A stretch of DNA of 64,000 nucleotides. Source: Lichina pygmaea. Lineage: Eukaryota; Ascomycota; Lichinomycetes; Lichinales; Lichinaceae. The notes under the pieces were generated by a model. The model did not search any database and was not told where the DNA came from. It saw nothing but the letters and a program-made list of their open reading frames with translations. A program made the position numbers and the translations under genes. This document shows, piece by piece, positions 31,316-42,636 of the stretch (the first letter of the stretch is position 1; each line of letters begins with the position of its first letter). Location of the stretch: positions 4,774,001 to 4,838,000 of the forward strand of contig OY730169.1 of assembly GCA_963422465.1 (NCBI GenBank), given 5' to 3'.

Positions 31316-33272
31316 ATGCCCGGCTATATCATCCCCGAGAGCAACGACATTGATGCGTTCGATCACAAGCATCAGGACGTCGTAACCGTCCTCAGCTACG
31401 GTGGGTGGCTCTCCGCGGAGAGTGGATCGTGCTGGTACAACGCCCGCTTCGGGTGCGACGCGCTGACATGAGCATCAGACTTCTACGGCAAACGCAAGAT
31501 CACCGGCTCGGCGGATCACGGGCTGAGAGTCTACGACCGACAGGGAGACGGGTCGTGGAGACTGGTCGACACTTGGAGAGGGCACGATGCCGAGATTACC
31601 GACGTAGGTGGATTTCGTGGCTGATACGTCTGTGTCGAGGACCATCTGGCCTTGTTGACCGCCCTCACGGACGAGACGCGGTCTTGACGTTGCCCTCGAA
31701 CAACGAGATGCTTTTGTCGCCGCTCATACCGTTTCCAACAGGCAAAATGGAGCACGCCCTTCATGGGCCAGATCGTCGGGAGCATCGGCGAAGACCAGCG
31801 GTTCAAGGTGTGGCAAGAAGACGTCTACGAGCCGGCCAACTCGGGCCATCGGTTCAAGTGCGTCTTCACGCTGCAGTCGTCGTCGCGGATCCCCTTTGTC
31901 TCGTTCGACTTCAAGACGGTCAACCACAGCGACGTGTTCGTGGCGCTGCTCTCGCGCGACGCGCTCCTGACCGTGTACGAGGCCAACGAGCCCGAGTCGG
32001 TGGCAAGCTGGGCCATCGTCGATCAGTTCCACGTCTGCTCGCCGCCGTCGCGCGGCGAGGAGACGTCCTTCAAGGTCGAGTTCGACCCCAACGACATGCC
32101 CTGCATCGGCGCCTCCCGCGCGGGGCTGCGCGACGACGCGCTCTCGCTCGTCACGGCCGGCATGTCGACGGCCAAGGTGTGGCGCAGCAACGCGCATCGC
32201 CAGTTCTACCCCGCCGCCAATCTCACGGCGCACCATCGACAGCACCGCGCGCTCGTCCGCGACGTGGCCTGGGCGCCGATGAACAGCCGCGGGTGGGACG
32301 TCATCGCGACGACGTGCACGGACGGCTTCATCCGGATCTTCGAGGTGCACACGCCCGAGTCGTCGGCGGCCTCGAACTCGTTCAGCTCCGACCCAGGCGA
32401 CAGCTTGAACGCCGCCGTCGTCGCGGTCGACAGAAACATGCCGGGCCTCTCTCGTTCCCGGACCTTCAACACCGGTACGGCCTCCGCCGGCTACCTCGGC
32501 CCCATCGGGACACAGTCGCTAGCAGGACCAACGCAATCACACTCATTGTCCTCCCTCGTCCGTCCTAGGACCCAGCACCAGCACCAGCACCAGCAGCAAT
32601 CACATCACCGACAACGGCCCTCGGGCATCGGTGCCGAACTTGCCGGGACGGCTTCGAGGGGATATGCGACCTGGACCGCTTCTGCTGCTGCTTCGAAAGG
32701 CGGAGCAGAGCCCTCGACTCGACGGCACAATCAAGGCTTCCAGGACGACGACGATGACGACGACGACGACGACAATGCTGACGACGACGACGACGATGAC
32801 GACGACAACAACGACAACGGCCAGATTGCTCATTCGGTCAAGGAAGTCGCCGCCATTCGCGAAGTTGGCTACGGAGGGGTGTGGCAAGCGAAGTGGCGTC
32901 CCATTGGTGAGAAGTTGTTTTTCATCACGTTTAACATACGCTCGTCCCTTTATTTGTTGTTATTGTTGTTGTCGAGTCGAGTCAAGTCAGTCGTTCCCCC
33001 TCCCGGTGACACCCTCTTCCATCTCCCCCCCTTCCCTCTTCCCACCAACCTCTGCTCTATTCAACCTGTTCGCCCATCTCTGCTCACCGATCCCCGTCGC
33101 AGCTTTCGAAGGTCTCGAGTTGATCACGAGCCACGAAGACGGCAGCATCCGGCTTTGGAAAGCGGCCGGTGCGTCGTGCTTTCCTCGGTCATCTTCGACG
33201 TCGACGTCGTCGTCTTCTTCTTCTTCTTGGATCGAATACTCTGTTGTTCACACCGATGCTCCGCCGCTGTAA
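31316..33272 (+). CDS. seh1: nucleoporin Seh1, WD40 protein with acidic insert
   Basis: Four exons (31316-31400, 31479-31603, 31742-32906, 33103-33272) give 514 residues. The beta-propeller is read in order: HQDVVTVLSYDFYGKRKITG, SADHGLRVYDRQGD, TWRGHDAEITDAKWSTPFMG, SIGEDQRFKVWQEDVYEPAN, FKVEFDPNDMPCIGASRAGL, VRDVAWAPMNSRGWDVIATT, and finally LITSHEDGSIRLWK. Seh1 belongs to the Nup84 nuclear-pore complex and the SEACIT/GATOR2-like complex. It is longer than usual (about 350) because of a roughly 150-residue low-complexity insert between the last blades. That insert includes an almost pure Asp run (about 32738-32815), and there is also a Ser-rich tail before WIEYSVVHTDAPPL. The last Ser stretch could be an unspliced intron, but the frame stays open through it. 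Confidence 0.92.
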
Positions 33273-34773
33273 GGAGGGTGTTACTCCCCATTTTTGCCCT
33301 GCGCTTGATTTATTGTTTTCTTTGTGTGCCCCCTCTCTTTTGAGTGAGTGAGTGAGTGAGTGTGTGTGTGTGTGTCTCTCTCTCTCACACTTTGATACCC
33401 TGCATCCATAACAGTATCTTCTACGCTACAAATACAATACATGCTCTACTTAGTCCCGCTTGGGGAAGCATCTGTGCACAGACTTGGGTTTTGTTCATCC
33501 AGCAGACAATCTTGCTGCTTATCCTGCTTGTACTACTCCTCCTGTTCCTGCTACCCCCACCACTCCTACTACCACCAATGCTTCTACCAAGACCCCCACA
33601 AGGACTCCTACCACGACTCCTACCAATACTCCCACCTCCCCCCTCCCACACAACTTCTACCACCACCACTAGCCCTACCCTGCCACAGATCCAGTTTATG
33701 TGCCTTCCACAACAACCACATCCCCAGCACTCACATCAACAACTCCAAGACATCTTTCTGACTTTAATCCCCATCTTGAAAGAGAGAAGGGGGGAGATCG
33801 ATAGAGATGACGACTCTATCGACAATCATAGCCATGATCAGAACTGTGACTGTGACTGACCATGACTACAACTGTGAGCATGGTCCAGACACCACTTTTA
33901 AGTATCAAACACACTTTCTTATTCTTATGCTAGTGATGTTGGTTGTAATGATGGTGGTGGCACTGCTGGTGGTGATAGTGGTAGTGATAGTGATAGTGAT
34001 GATGATAGTGATAGTAACAGTGCCAAGATGGGGACATATCACGAATTGCCACAGCCATGTACTTCATAATCACCACCACAACAACCACAACAACCACCCC
34101 CAGATCATTCACAACACCCACCATTGCACTAAAATAATAACAGTTGCTAGAACTCGCCTACCCACATACTTCAGATACTATACTCATGTAGCGGTACCAA
34201 ATCTACCTCACCCCCCCCCCCCCCCCCCAACTTTGCTGTACTGTACAGTACCGCACAGTATATAGCATGTCCTTCATCAACAACAATCACATCTCGGCCT
34301 GACAGCGGCAGTCGTTGTGGACTTCATTGTCGTGGGTGGTATCTGTGGTCCTCTTCTTGTCTTGTCTTGTCTCCTCTCGTCTTGTCTGGTCGGGTCTCGT
34401 TCCTGGCCTGTATGTACAGTACGCAACGTACGCTCAGTAATCAGCTTGTCTGGGTTAGGTACAGTCCTGTAAGCACGTCCCGTGGGCACAGCCTGTAGGA
34501 CGTGCAAGGTGCAGACTTTTATTCTACTCAGCGTACGTCTGCACTTACGCAGTACCTGAGTGCAGATCGTCGGAAAGAAGGTACCTCGTAAATTATCACG
34601 TAGTGGGTTGCGCAAACATCTCCCATCCCAGGGGAGAAGCCATGAACGACGCAGCCGTTCGGGGAATGAAGGCGTCTAGTGCGAGAAGAGACTACTATGG
34701 GTAGAACGAGCCCAAGAGTCCGGAAGCGCGAGGCGGCTACTGTAAAGCGGTCCTTGATTTGAGATAATCAGTT
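33273..34773. other. intergenic, simple-repeat rich
   Basis: 1.5 kb between convergent SEH1 and NUR1. It contains GAGT then GT then CT simple repeats (33343-33388), CCTAC/ACCACC-type degenerate repeats (33530-33680), GTGATA-type repeats (33950-34020), CAACCA repeats (34070-34110), a poly(C) run (about 34209-34228) and CTTGT repeats (34355-34390). Open frames are artefacts of the repeats. Confidence 0.6.
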
Positions 34774-36527
34774 TTAGTAGTACCCGCTCTGCCTTGCTGT
34801 CTTGCCCGTCTTACTCGAAAACTGCTCGTCGAACCCTCCCCCTCGATAGTGATCGCTGGCGATGGCGGCGGAGCTGGTGTATCGTTGTCGAGGGTGCTGA
34901 CGATGATGATGGTTGTGTGAATGTCGAGAAGTCTGGCCGTAGGTATCGCCGTTGGGGACTGCGCCTGCTGCCAAGGAAGATGACGACGGGTAGGACGATT
35001 GGTCGGCTAGATAAGTCGGCGCACCACCAGCGCCCGCGGTTGTGCCAGGTAGAGTCGTCCTCTTTAGGGGACTTCCCTCTCTCTTGATGGGACTTCTCGG
35101 TCGAGTCCTACCCCCAGCATCAGCAGTCGTCCTGGCGTTTCTGGCGTATCCGTACCCTGCTCCTGGTCCGGTGTTGGCTGCGTCGAAGATATTGGACGTC
35201 GTTGATGGTCCTCCGTGGTGAATGCTCCCTGACGAGAGATGCTTCTTCAAGGGGGAGTTTGCGTGCGTGTAGACGCCTAGACTGCCGCCGTCGCCCGTGC
35301 CGGCTGTGGAGGCACTTGGAAAGGATGGTTGCTTGCGCAACGGAGACGAAAGCATATCTTGCGTGCAAGACGGCGTTTGCGTCGACTGGTATTGTGGACC
35401 TAACGGCACCTGTGTAGGGGTAAGAAAGCGAGAAGCTGGAGGCAGGTTGGCCCCGACGTTGATACTGCCTGTCATGCTATCTGGGTCGTAGTGCTTGGCG
35501 TAGTTCGGATTCGGATTTGTTCTGAACCCCCGGTTGATGAGTGTCGTCGGTGTGTAGATATGCACGAAATTCAACGCCGAGCCGCTCTCCCTCTCTCCAA
35601 ACTGCGTGCCAGCGTCTCGAACAGTGCCATTGGTCCGAGGATGGACGAATTTGGTATCGTACTCGTTCAAGACCTCCTTGTGTATGACGGCCGTGTCTTT
35701 GGTCTGCTGGCTGAAGCTGGACTGCAGCACGTACAGCTGAGCTGACAGCAGTACGCCCAGCACGATTGTAGTAAGGATCGTGGTGCTGGGACGCGGGTCA
35801 TGTGCCGACGTCGGCAGAAAGAGCCAGTAGACGAGAACATGCCCTGGGCTGAACAGGCAAAACAGACGAAGGCAGATTGGTAGCGGGTCCCACACGCCCA
35901 GCTCCCACACGTCTCTGCTGGCATCCGGATGCGCTCGGGCTTCTGCCGCCATTGACGAGGTCGTGGCAGAGATCATGTCCGACAAGAAGCGCAATGGCGA
36001 CGACGACACGGGAGAGCTATGAACGCGTACCCGATGGGCGGATGGCGTGGAAGGTGCGACTTCGACGGAGCTTTCAAACAGACGATAGTGGCGTTTGCGC
36101 TTGAACGTGTAGATGGCATTGAGTACGGAGAACAGGGTCAGGAAAAGGACGAGTGAAGAAGCCTGATCAAGAAGCTACATGTCAGCGAAAGGCTTCCGCA
36201 AAACAACAACGGCCGATGAGGATGACAGACAAACCAGCTGAACCATCCGCTCCCCCTTGCCTCCCCATAGCTATCGTCGCCAAATACATCGTCGACATCG
36301 CCACGGCTCCATGCTCGTGCTCCAGCTCCGGAACGACCGTGATTCGCCCGTGCGATGAGGAAGGTCAGGTTCAACCCAAGAGCAAGCGGAGTGGAGTATC
36401 GCCGGTGGAAATCCTCCCAGTCATTCGCTTCCACCTCTTGTGATAGCCACATGAGGAAGTCGAGCGGATCTAGACACGAAAGAATGCGCTCACGCAGAGG
36501 CGCGCGTCGAACCAAGCGCTGAGGCAT
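34774..36527 (-). CDS. nur1: Nur1-like nuclear rim protein
   Basis: Two exons (36231-36527 and 34774-36162) give 561 residues. The start MPQRLVRRAPLRERILSCLD with PLDFLMWLSQEVEANDWEDF is typical of nuclear rim protein 1. Membrane helices follow at ASSLVLFLTLFSVLNAIYTF and ICLRLFCLFSPGHVLVYWLF plus STTILTTIVLGVLLSAQLYV. Between them lies SPVSSSPLRFLSDMISATTS, and the conserved AVIHKEVLNEYDTKFVHPRT comes after. In budding yeast Nur1 with Heh1 tethers rDNA and silent chromatin to the inner nuclear membrane. The C-terminal 250 residues are disordered. The donor GTCTGT at 36230 is non-consensus but is the only one I found that keeps frame. Confidence 0.9.
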
Positions 36528-36779
36528 GTCCGCTCTTGGCCGGTTGATGAGGGAGATATCTAGGTATTTTATAGCCGTGACAATTGCTTAGGATACCTTT
36601 CCAGAGGCACCCAGAATGTTGTCTGTGACCATGGGAGATGACACTTCGGTGACTTGCCGTCAGTGGTTCTAGTAGAATCCGTTATTATTTGGCCATGATC
36701 ATCGAGAATTGTTCCATTGCTTCTAAGCAACACGTTGAGGCTTATGTAAGCCAGATCTCTAGAAAAATAAAAAATGTAA

Positions 36780-36861
36780 CTCTCCCTCGGGGAATCGAAC
36801 CCCGGTCGCCCGCGTTCTATCTATTGACAGGCGGGAATCATGACCACTAGACCAAGGAAGA
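36780..36861 (-). tRNA. tRNA-Asp (GUC) with 10-nt intron
   Basis: On the minus strand the acceptor TCTTCCT pairs with AGGGAGA (one G-T pair). A box TGGTCTAGTGG and B box GGTTCGATTCC are intact. The anticodon stem CCCGC/GCGGG encloses the loop CTGTCAC, interrupted after position 37 by a 10-nt intron (36815-36824). The anticodon GTC is at 36826-36828 and the discriminator is G, as expected for Asp. A T-rich stretch follows the 3' end as a Pol III terminator (about 36765-36775). Confidence 0.93.
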
Positions 36862-37939
36862 TGTTGCCAAATCTCCAATGATTTGATGAACTACACTCCG
36901 GGGATAATAGTATATATTGTTATAATAAAATTTGATATGTGCCGCCTGTCCGGTACTGCCCCACGCCCGTCGCTTACGATCCACGAAGAATTAAGCCCGA
37001 CAAAAGACGGGCAACCTGCTACGTAGGCGCACAGCTACTTACGATGTTCGTCATCTCCGTATTACGGTGCTCCCAATCCCCATCGCAGATTTGCCTCAAT
37101 CACAAAACACCCCGACCTCTGTTTACATAGCAGGACCAGGCCTGCCAGACGAACAGCAGACATCATCGCAGTGACATGCCAGCAATTTTCTCCGACCGCA
37201 CCAAATAGCTAGACTAGTTGCCTGTAATCAAAATTGTTGCCAGAGAGGACGAGGTATACCAGACACACCAAGTGGCTAGAATCATCCTCTCGTGCCTATC
37301 AAACCAGTATGCAGTCCAGTGAGGAGATCACTGTGATGAAGTCATTCTATCATCCTAGCTGTTGGGAATCGCGTTCACATTCTAGAGGGAGCTACCGTAA
37401 GGGATACGAATGAGGGTTACCCTCGACTATATACATGATCAAGCCTGCCCGCCTCCGCCTTTCGCTACGCCCTGTGATGCCTGCTATGTCTGCGCTTATC
37501 GAGGCGCTCAGCTGAGCGGTGTTCTCAACACGACGGCCGCTGAGTTAGGAGGTCCTTGAGAGAGGATTGAATGTATCTTCTGGAGTTGGGAGTCGGCGAG
37601 TGACACAACGCTACTGCGCAATACAATAAGTACTGGTAACAAAACGCAATCGTACGTAGAAGATCCGTGAATGAGATCGGAGAAGCCAGCTGGGGGGCTT
37701 GGATCGACCTTTTTTCGACCTTTTCGTTTGGCAGGAAAGAGCAGCACATCAGCTAGTCACGCACATTTACAATATCGGCCAGGCTGATCGACTCAGAACA
37801 ACACTAAAGAACAGCGATAGGTATCTTCATACCTCCGTATCTCTGTACTTCTGTACGTACATGCCCACGATACTGTTCCCAAAAAAAACCATACCGCTCC
37901 ACCCCCCTAGAAACATCAAAAGATTTCCCAAAAATCACG
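36862..37939. other. intergenic between two tRNA genes
   Basis: About 1.08 kb with lower GC than the flanking genes. I see no open frame worth calling and no inverted-repeat element. Confidence 0.45.
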
Positions 37940-38088
37940 GGGCTGCTTCGAGGATCGAACTCGAGACCTGTCACATTCATGGGAATTTCAAGTCGAACCG
38001 ACTGGTTTTTGTACAGACGGTTGTTCTTTTCCCACGGGGAGAAGCTGACTCACCCGAAGCGACAATCATACCACTAGACCAAGCAGCC
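37940..38088 (-). tRNA. tRNA-Pro (CGG) with 77-nt intron
   Basis: On the minus strand the acceptor GGCTGCT pairs perfectly with AGCAGCC. The A box is TGGTCTAGTGG and the T arm is TCGAG TTCGATC CTCGA with B box GTTCGATCC. The anticodon loop TTCGGGT (CGG at 38054-38056) is split after position 37 by a 77-nt intron (37976-38052), and the stem GTCGC/GTGAC closes with one G-T pair. Mature length without the intron is 72 nt. The intron is long for a nuclear tRNA. Confidence 0.88.
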
Positions 38089-38818
38089 GCAGGTACATAG
38101 AGATTTTTGGGGGTATTTTGATTGTTGAAGGTCAAGAAGACAGGAGATCGGAGGACCGATAGCGTCATGTTGAATTGGTCAGCAACGTCTCCAGAGATCT
38201 CCGGGCGTACGAGGTACAGTACGTCCGTACAAGAGTGGCAGTTACTTATCAATTCTCAATGAATATGACAATATCGATGCGACACCGGTACGTAGGTAGG
38301 TAGATCGGTAGTAGCAAAAGTTCTCGAGTGATGTCATGTAACAGCGGATTCTGTATGTACGTACCCTTGTACTACGTACCCCGAGATTTCTGAAGATCAA
38401 CCTTGCGCTTGAAAGGTATGTGAGCACAGAAGTACCCTGAGTACAAGGCACGCAAGGGTAGATACTTCTGTACACATAACTTCCCTACCGGACAGTGATG
38501 AGAAAGCTTTTGGTTGGCCCGACTGTTGCTAGCATGCTGGCATACAGATCAGTTCAAAAGTTGTTCATACGAACCCCAATTAGTCTCAGTCCTTCTTCCA
38601 CTACAGTACTCGTACGCTCCGTACATACGTACAGTACCGTACGTAACGTACATACGTACAAGAAGATAGGTCCAAGTCCGTCTACCTTGTACATATCCAA
38701 CACCTACCATCTATAGTGACCTTACAGTCTACCTCCGTACAAATGCACGACAGCGTTTGACCTCATCTTCTTTGGTCGAACAGCGCTAGTTCTAGTCCTG
38801 TTTCCACCTAAGGTCGTA
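38089..38818. other. intergenic, GTAC-rich
   Basis: 730 bp upstream of the tRNA-Pro gene and left of inverted-arm element A. It contains dense ACGTAC/GTACGT motifs (for example 38285-38300, 38352-38380, 38608-38665). No gene is seen. Confidence 0.45.
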
Positions 38819-39791
38819 CCCGTGCCGAGGAGGTACTCCCGTACCACCCACTCTCTCGCAAGCTCGGTCGGGACACCTTTACTTCGTAAAGGTGTCTATC
38901 ACCGGGACACGACAAAAACATCACGATCAAGTCCGCAGTTCTATAACTCCACAACACCACAACTAAATTGAAAAGTAAGTAGCTCATTAGATTCCCCTAC
39001 TTCTCTAGTATAATCTCTGAAGTTGTAGAAGTCTATTAAATTTTATAGCATTGCTGAGAATCTACTATAGTTGCTAGACTGATAACAGACCCTTGACAGA
39101 TAGTATTTCAAACACCTATAACTTTGTAGAACAACAACCAAATAGTAATTATTATTTGCCCATCTGATTCTAGACCACTTCATCTATCAGATAGTAGCTT
39201 GTCATATTTTTCAGAGCATTATGGTGTTAGTGGATCATGGTTGAAGCTTGGGCTATCACAGAGAAACAACAAAAGGATGAAGAGTGTGCTCGGGCAAAGG
39301 AAGCCAAAGCGACACAAGGCAAGGCCACGACAGCAGGTTTTGCAATTGCAACCACGATCCACCAAAACCACAATGCTCTGAACAACATGGCAAGCTACTA
39401 TCCAATAGATGAAGTGGTCTAGTATCAGATAGGCCAACAATAATTACTATTTAGTCATTGTTCTACAAACTTATAGGTGTTTGAAGTGTTCGTTATCAAG
39501 GGTCTGTCTTTGGTCTAGCAGCTGTGGCAGTTTCTCAGCAACGCTACCAAAATCAGTAGACTTCTAAAATCTCAAAGATTATACTAGAGAAGTAGGGGAT
39601 TCAGATAAGCCACTTACTTTTTGATTTAGTTGTGGTGTTACAGAGTTATAGGACTGCGGACTTGATCGTGATGTTTTTGTCGCGTCCCGGTGATCTGTCG
39701 TGTCCCGGTGATAGACACCTTTACGAAGTAAAGGTGTCCCGACCAAGCTTGCGAGAGAGTGGGTGGTATGGGAGTACCTCCTTGGCACGGG
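38819..39791. mobile_element. inverted-arm TA element, copy A
   Basis: A 973-bp element flanked by TA (38817-38818, 39792-39793). It starts CCCGTGCCGAGGAGGTACTC and ends with the near complement. Arms of about 377 and 388 bp (38819-39195 and 39404-39791) pair with each other and enclose about 200 bp. Each arm has a small hairpin GACACCTTTAC-TTC-GTAAAGGTGTC (left at 38872-38896) followed by ATCACCGGG iterons. The core holds a short frame (39237-39422, MVEAWAITEKQQKDEECARA onward), a charged helix that may be a remnant of a transposase C terminus. There is no full transposase, so the copy is non-autonomous. Copies B and C are related. Confidence 0.85.
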
Positions 39792-39793
39792 TA

Positions 39794-41627
39794 CCCCCCT
39801 TCACGGCCCACCCCCCTTCACAGCCCACCTCCTAAGCGATAAATCTGCACGACTCTTGCATCAACAACGTGTCGCAGCACCTCCCACAATCAAGTATCCA
39901 GACTTCTAAGTGGCTTAATTGATTCATCATGCCTTCGTACACGACCGAGGACCTCCAGAACATGCTGGAAGCTATCTCTGATGGAATGCCAATCTGTACC
40001 ACTGCAAAAACCTGGGTTATCCCCCCTACCACCCTCAGTGCCTGATCACATGGGCGAAACGTACAACCAGTCTTCAACCAGAGTCGCCAAAGACTCTCCC
40101 CAGACCAGGAATCCAGTCTGCGAGACTGGGTCCTCCTCCAAGCCTCGCTAGGCTTTGCACCCCGGCATCAACAGCTTGCTTATTTCGCCGAGAAACTGCT
40201 CAAAGCTGGAGGGGATGATAAACCTCTGGGGAAGCATTGGATTGAGAACTTTTTGCGACGGAACCCAGAGGTTAAGTCCCTGAAAGCAGTTCCACTTGAT
40301 CAGATTAGAAAGAATGGTGCCTCAGAGGCTAATATAAAGCTATTCTTTGATATGATGGCACATCCAAAGATCTTGAGTATTGCACCACAATTCCGGTACA
40401 ATATGGATGAGACAGGCCTTATGGAAGGCACGTCCTACTCTGGGAAGGTCTTGACAGGGCGGGAGAAGAAGACTGAGTGTCTGAGTACTCCTGCGTGTCG
40501 TACATGGACTACAGTTGTCGAGTGCATCAATGCCACCGGGCAGTGCATTGATCCCCTTGTTATTTTCAAGGGGAAATCTGTACAGAAGCAATGGTTTCCG
40601 GATGATCGGTCAGGGATGCTGGGGTGGCACTTCGAGGCACAGGATAACGGCTTCATTGACTGCAGTATTGCTCAGGGGTGGCTGGAAAACTGCTTTATCC
40701 CCCAATCTGGGGCAGGTCCTGGCAAAGAAACACGACTGCTTGTTCTAGATGGACATATTAGCCATGAGACCGATGAATTCCAGTACACCTGCTACTACAA
40801 CAACATCCACCTGCTGTACCTGCCAGCCCACGCCTCCCGCGTCCTCCAGCCTCTTGATGTTGGTGTGTTTTCAAGTCTGAAGCAGGCGTACCGGATGTTC
40901 CTTGACGATTTCATTAAAAGATCAGCCGCCAGAGCTATTGGGAAGCCCATGTTCCTAATTCTGTACCAGAAGGCACGGAAGAAGGCTTTCAGCAGCTCAA
41001 ATATTGTTGCTGGGTGGCGACATACCGGGTTATGGCCACCAAGCTGTCGGAAGGCATTGCAGAACAGATTTGTTGTTGCGGAGGATCCACCACAGCCAGC
41101 AGAAGCCCAGGCACGTCCTAGGACCCCGCAAATAGAACCCGAGCATCCTGAGAACACATCCCAAGCATCACAGCCAGTGTTCTTAACTCCAAAAGGGCAT
41201 CGTCAACTCCGAGAGTCCATGGAGAAAATTGGCACAAGAGACCCCTCAACCAGAGCTCTTTTTCGGTCGGTTGGGAAGCGCCTGGACCACCAAAACCCCA
41301 AGATTGAGCTGCAGCAACGTCAGATTGACTATCTGGAACTTGAGATCGAAACATTACGCCCACCGAAGCGCCAGAAAATCCACCCCAACCCGAACGATCG
41401 CTTTGTCAAGATTCCGGCACTCGAGGCCACCAGGGAGCGGTATCAGGCTGTAAATCCGGTCGACTCGGTAGCCAGGCAGAATCAGGAGGTTGAGTTTGAT
41501 CATATGTGCTCGCAGTATCTGCTCTAGACAATTAAAGACTGTGTCAGCCCAAAATCCGTAGAAAAGTTGATGTCGTAAAAATTGTCGCTAAGGGGGTCCG
41601 TGAAGGGGGGTGGACCGCGAAGGGGGG
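39794..41627 (+). mobile_element. Fot1/pogo-family DNA transposon
   Basis: A 1.83-kb element with imperfect terminal inverted repeats of about 50 bp. The left end begins CCCCCCTTCACGGCCCACCC. The right end is the complement of CCCCCCTTCGCGGTCCACCC. The left end abuts the TA that also borders inverted-arm element A, and the base pair after the right end is TC rather than TA. The size fits Fot1-like elements (about 1.9 kb). It carries a transposase frame with one internal stop. Confidence 0.88.
39929..41527 (+). pseudogene. pogo-type transposase with one in-frame stop
   Basis: From ATG at 39929 the frame runs 532 codons to the stop at 41525-41527, broken once by TGA at 40043-40045 (codon 39). 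The first 38 residues (PSYTTEDLQNMLEAISDGMP onward) are the start of the psq-type helix-turn-helix. A CENP-B-like second DNA-binding part follows (PLGKHWIENFLRRNPEVKSL). The DDE catalytic core shows YNMDETGLMEG, LLVLDGHISHETDEF and LPAHASRVLQPLDVGVFSSL, where the three acidic residues expected of pogo/Fot1 transposases sit. A Leu-containing coiled helix lies near the C terminus. The stop replaces what is usually an Arg codon, compatible with a single C-to-T change. Otherwise the copy looks young. Confidence 0.9.
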
Positions 41628-42636
41628 TCAGACTTTTTACGTATGTACACCTCAAGGCTGTTCAAAGCAGTTCACTACTGTAAGCAGCAGGAGAAGGAGA
41701 GATGTGAGACGACTAGTTCTCATTAGGAGGAACAAGCTGATGGACTGCTATATACGTGCTTCTACAAGCCCTAAGCCCTAACTAGGGCTAGACCCTAGGC
41801 GGCACCAGGATCAACTTCGAACAGAGACATGACGCAGTAAGGTCCTTGAATCTTGGCCAGGTAGAATCTTAATAGGGAGGGAGGGGGGAGGGGGGGGGGG
41901 GGCGGGTTTGTTTACCCAGAGGGGTAAAGCGACTGATCAGGTGGAGACGGATGGAAGTTTGATTATACTTACACTTACCAACAGATCCTTTATTTTCTCA
42001 GACAGAAGGCTTCATGAGTGGGCTTTTTTGTTATGAATGTGCAATCGGTGCAGACGACCTCTCACGTAAATACTATTTACAACGATGTTGCTTGCTTGCT
42101 TGCTTGCCTGCTTGATTTTAACAAATGTCTGTGCAGCACTGTCTAGAGGTAACAGGAAACGTGAAACTCAGGGGCAAAGTTGTATGAGTGAGGCGTTGGA
42201 TGAACATGATATCAGACTTGTGCGTTCTTCTTAGCCGGTCGTGACTTCGATCCTGCCTGGTTCGTCTAGTGATGATGGATGAAAAGACATATGGTCCCAA
42301 CCAGGAACGTGAGTGATCAGATGTTGTACCGTTAGGACCGGCTTTCTCAGATCCCGTAATAAGGCCGGATGGCAAAAACATTCTTCGTCATGGTCCCCAG
42401 GTGTACAGATGGAAGCCGAGCAAATGCAAGGAAGGGGAGAGACCGATGAATAGGCGACGACATGTGAGTAGAAGATTGTAAAAATTGAGCTCGCTCGAAT
42501 ACCACCTTTCCATATGACGCCGATACCCTGGCAACTCCTACGCGGCAAACGAGACGTGGTAAAAGGGATCTCCGCCAAGAACTTGCTGGTGGGTCCAGGC
42601 AGCTCCTTGTCCTCCGAGGTCGGACTTCGCTGCTCG
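41628..42636. other. intergenic right of the pogo element
   Basis: About 1 kb downstream of the PAS gene. It includes a G-rich tract (41876-41905) and a short GCTT tandem repeat (about 42088-42112). I see no gene. Confidence 0.45.

Noticed and set aside
33356-34265. Open frames of 80-167 codons in both strands
   Set aside because: All are translations of simple repeats (GT, CT, CCTAC, GTGATA) with no conserved content.
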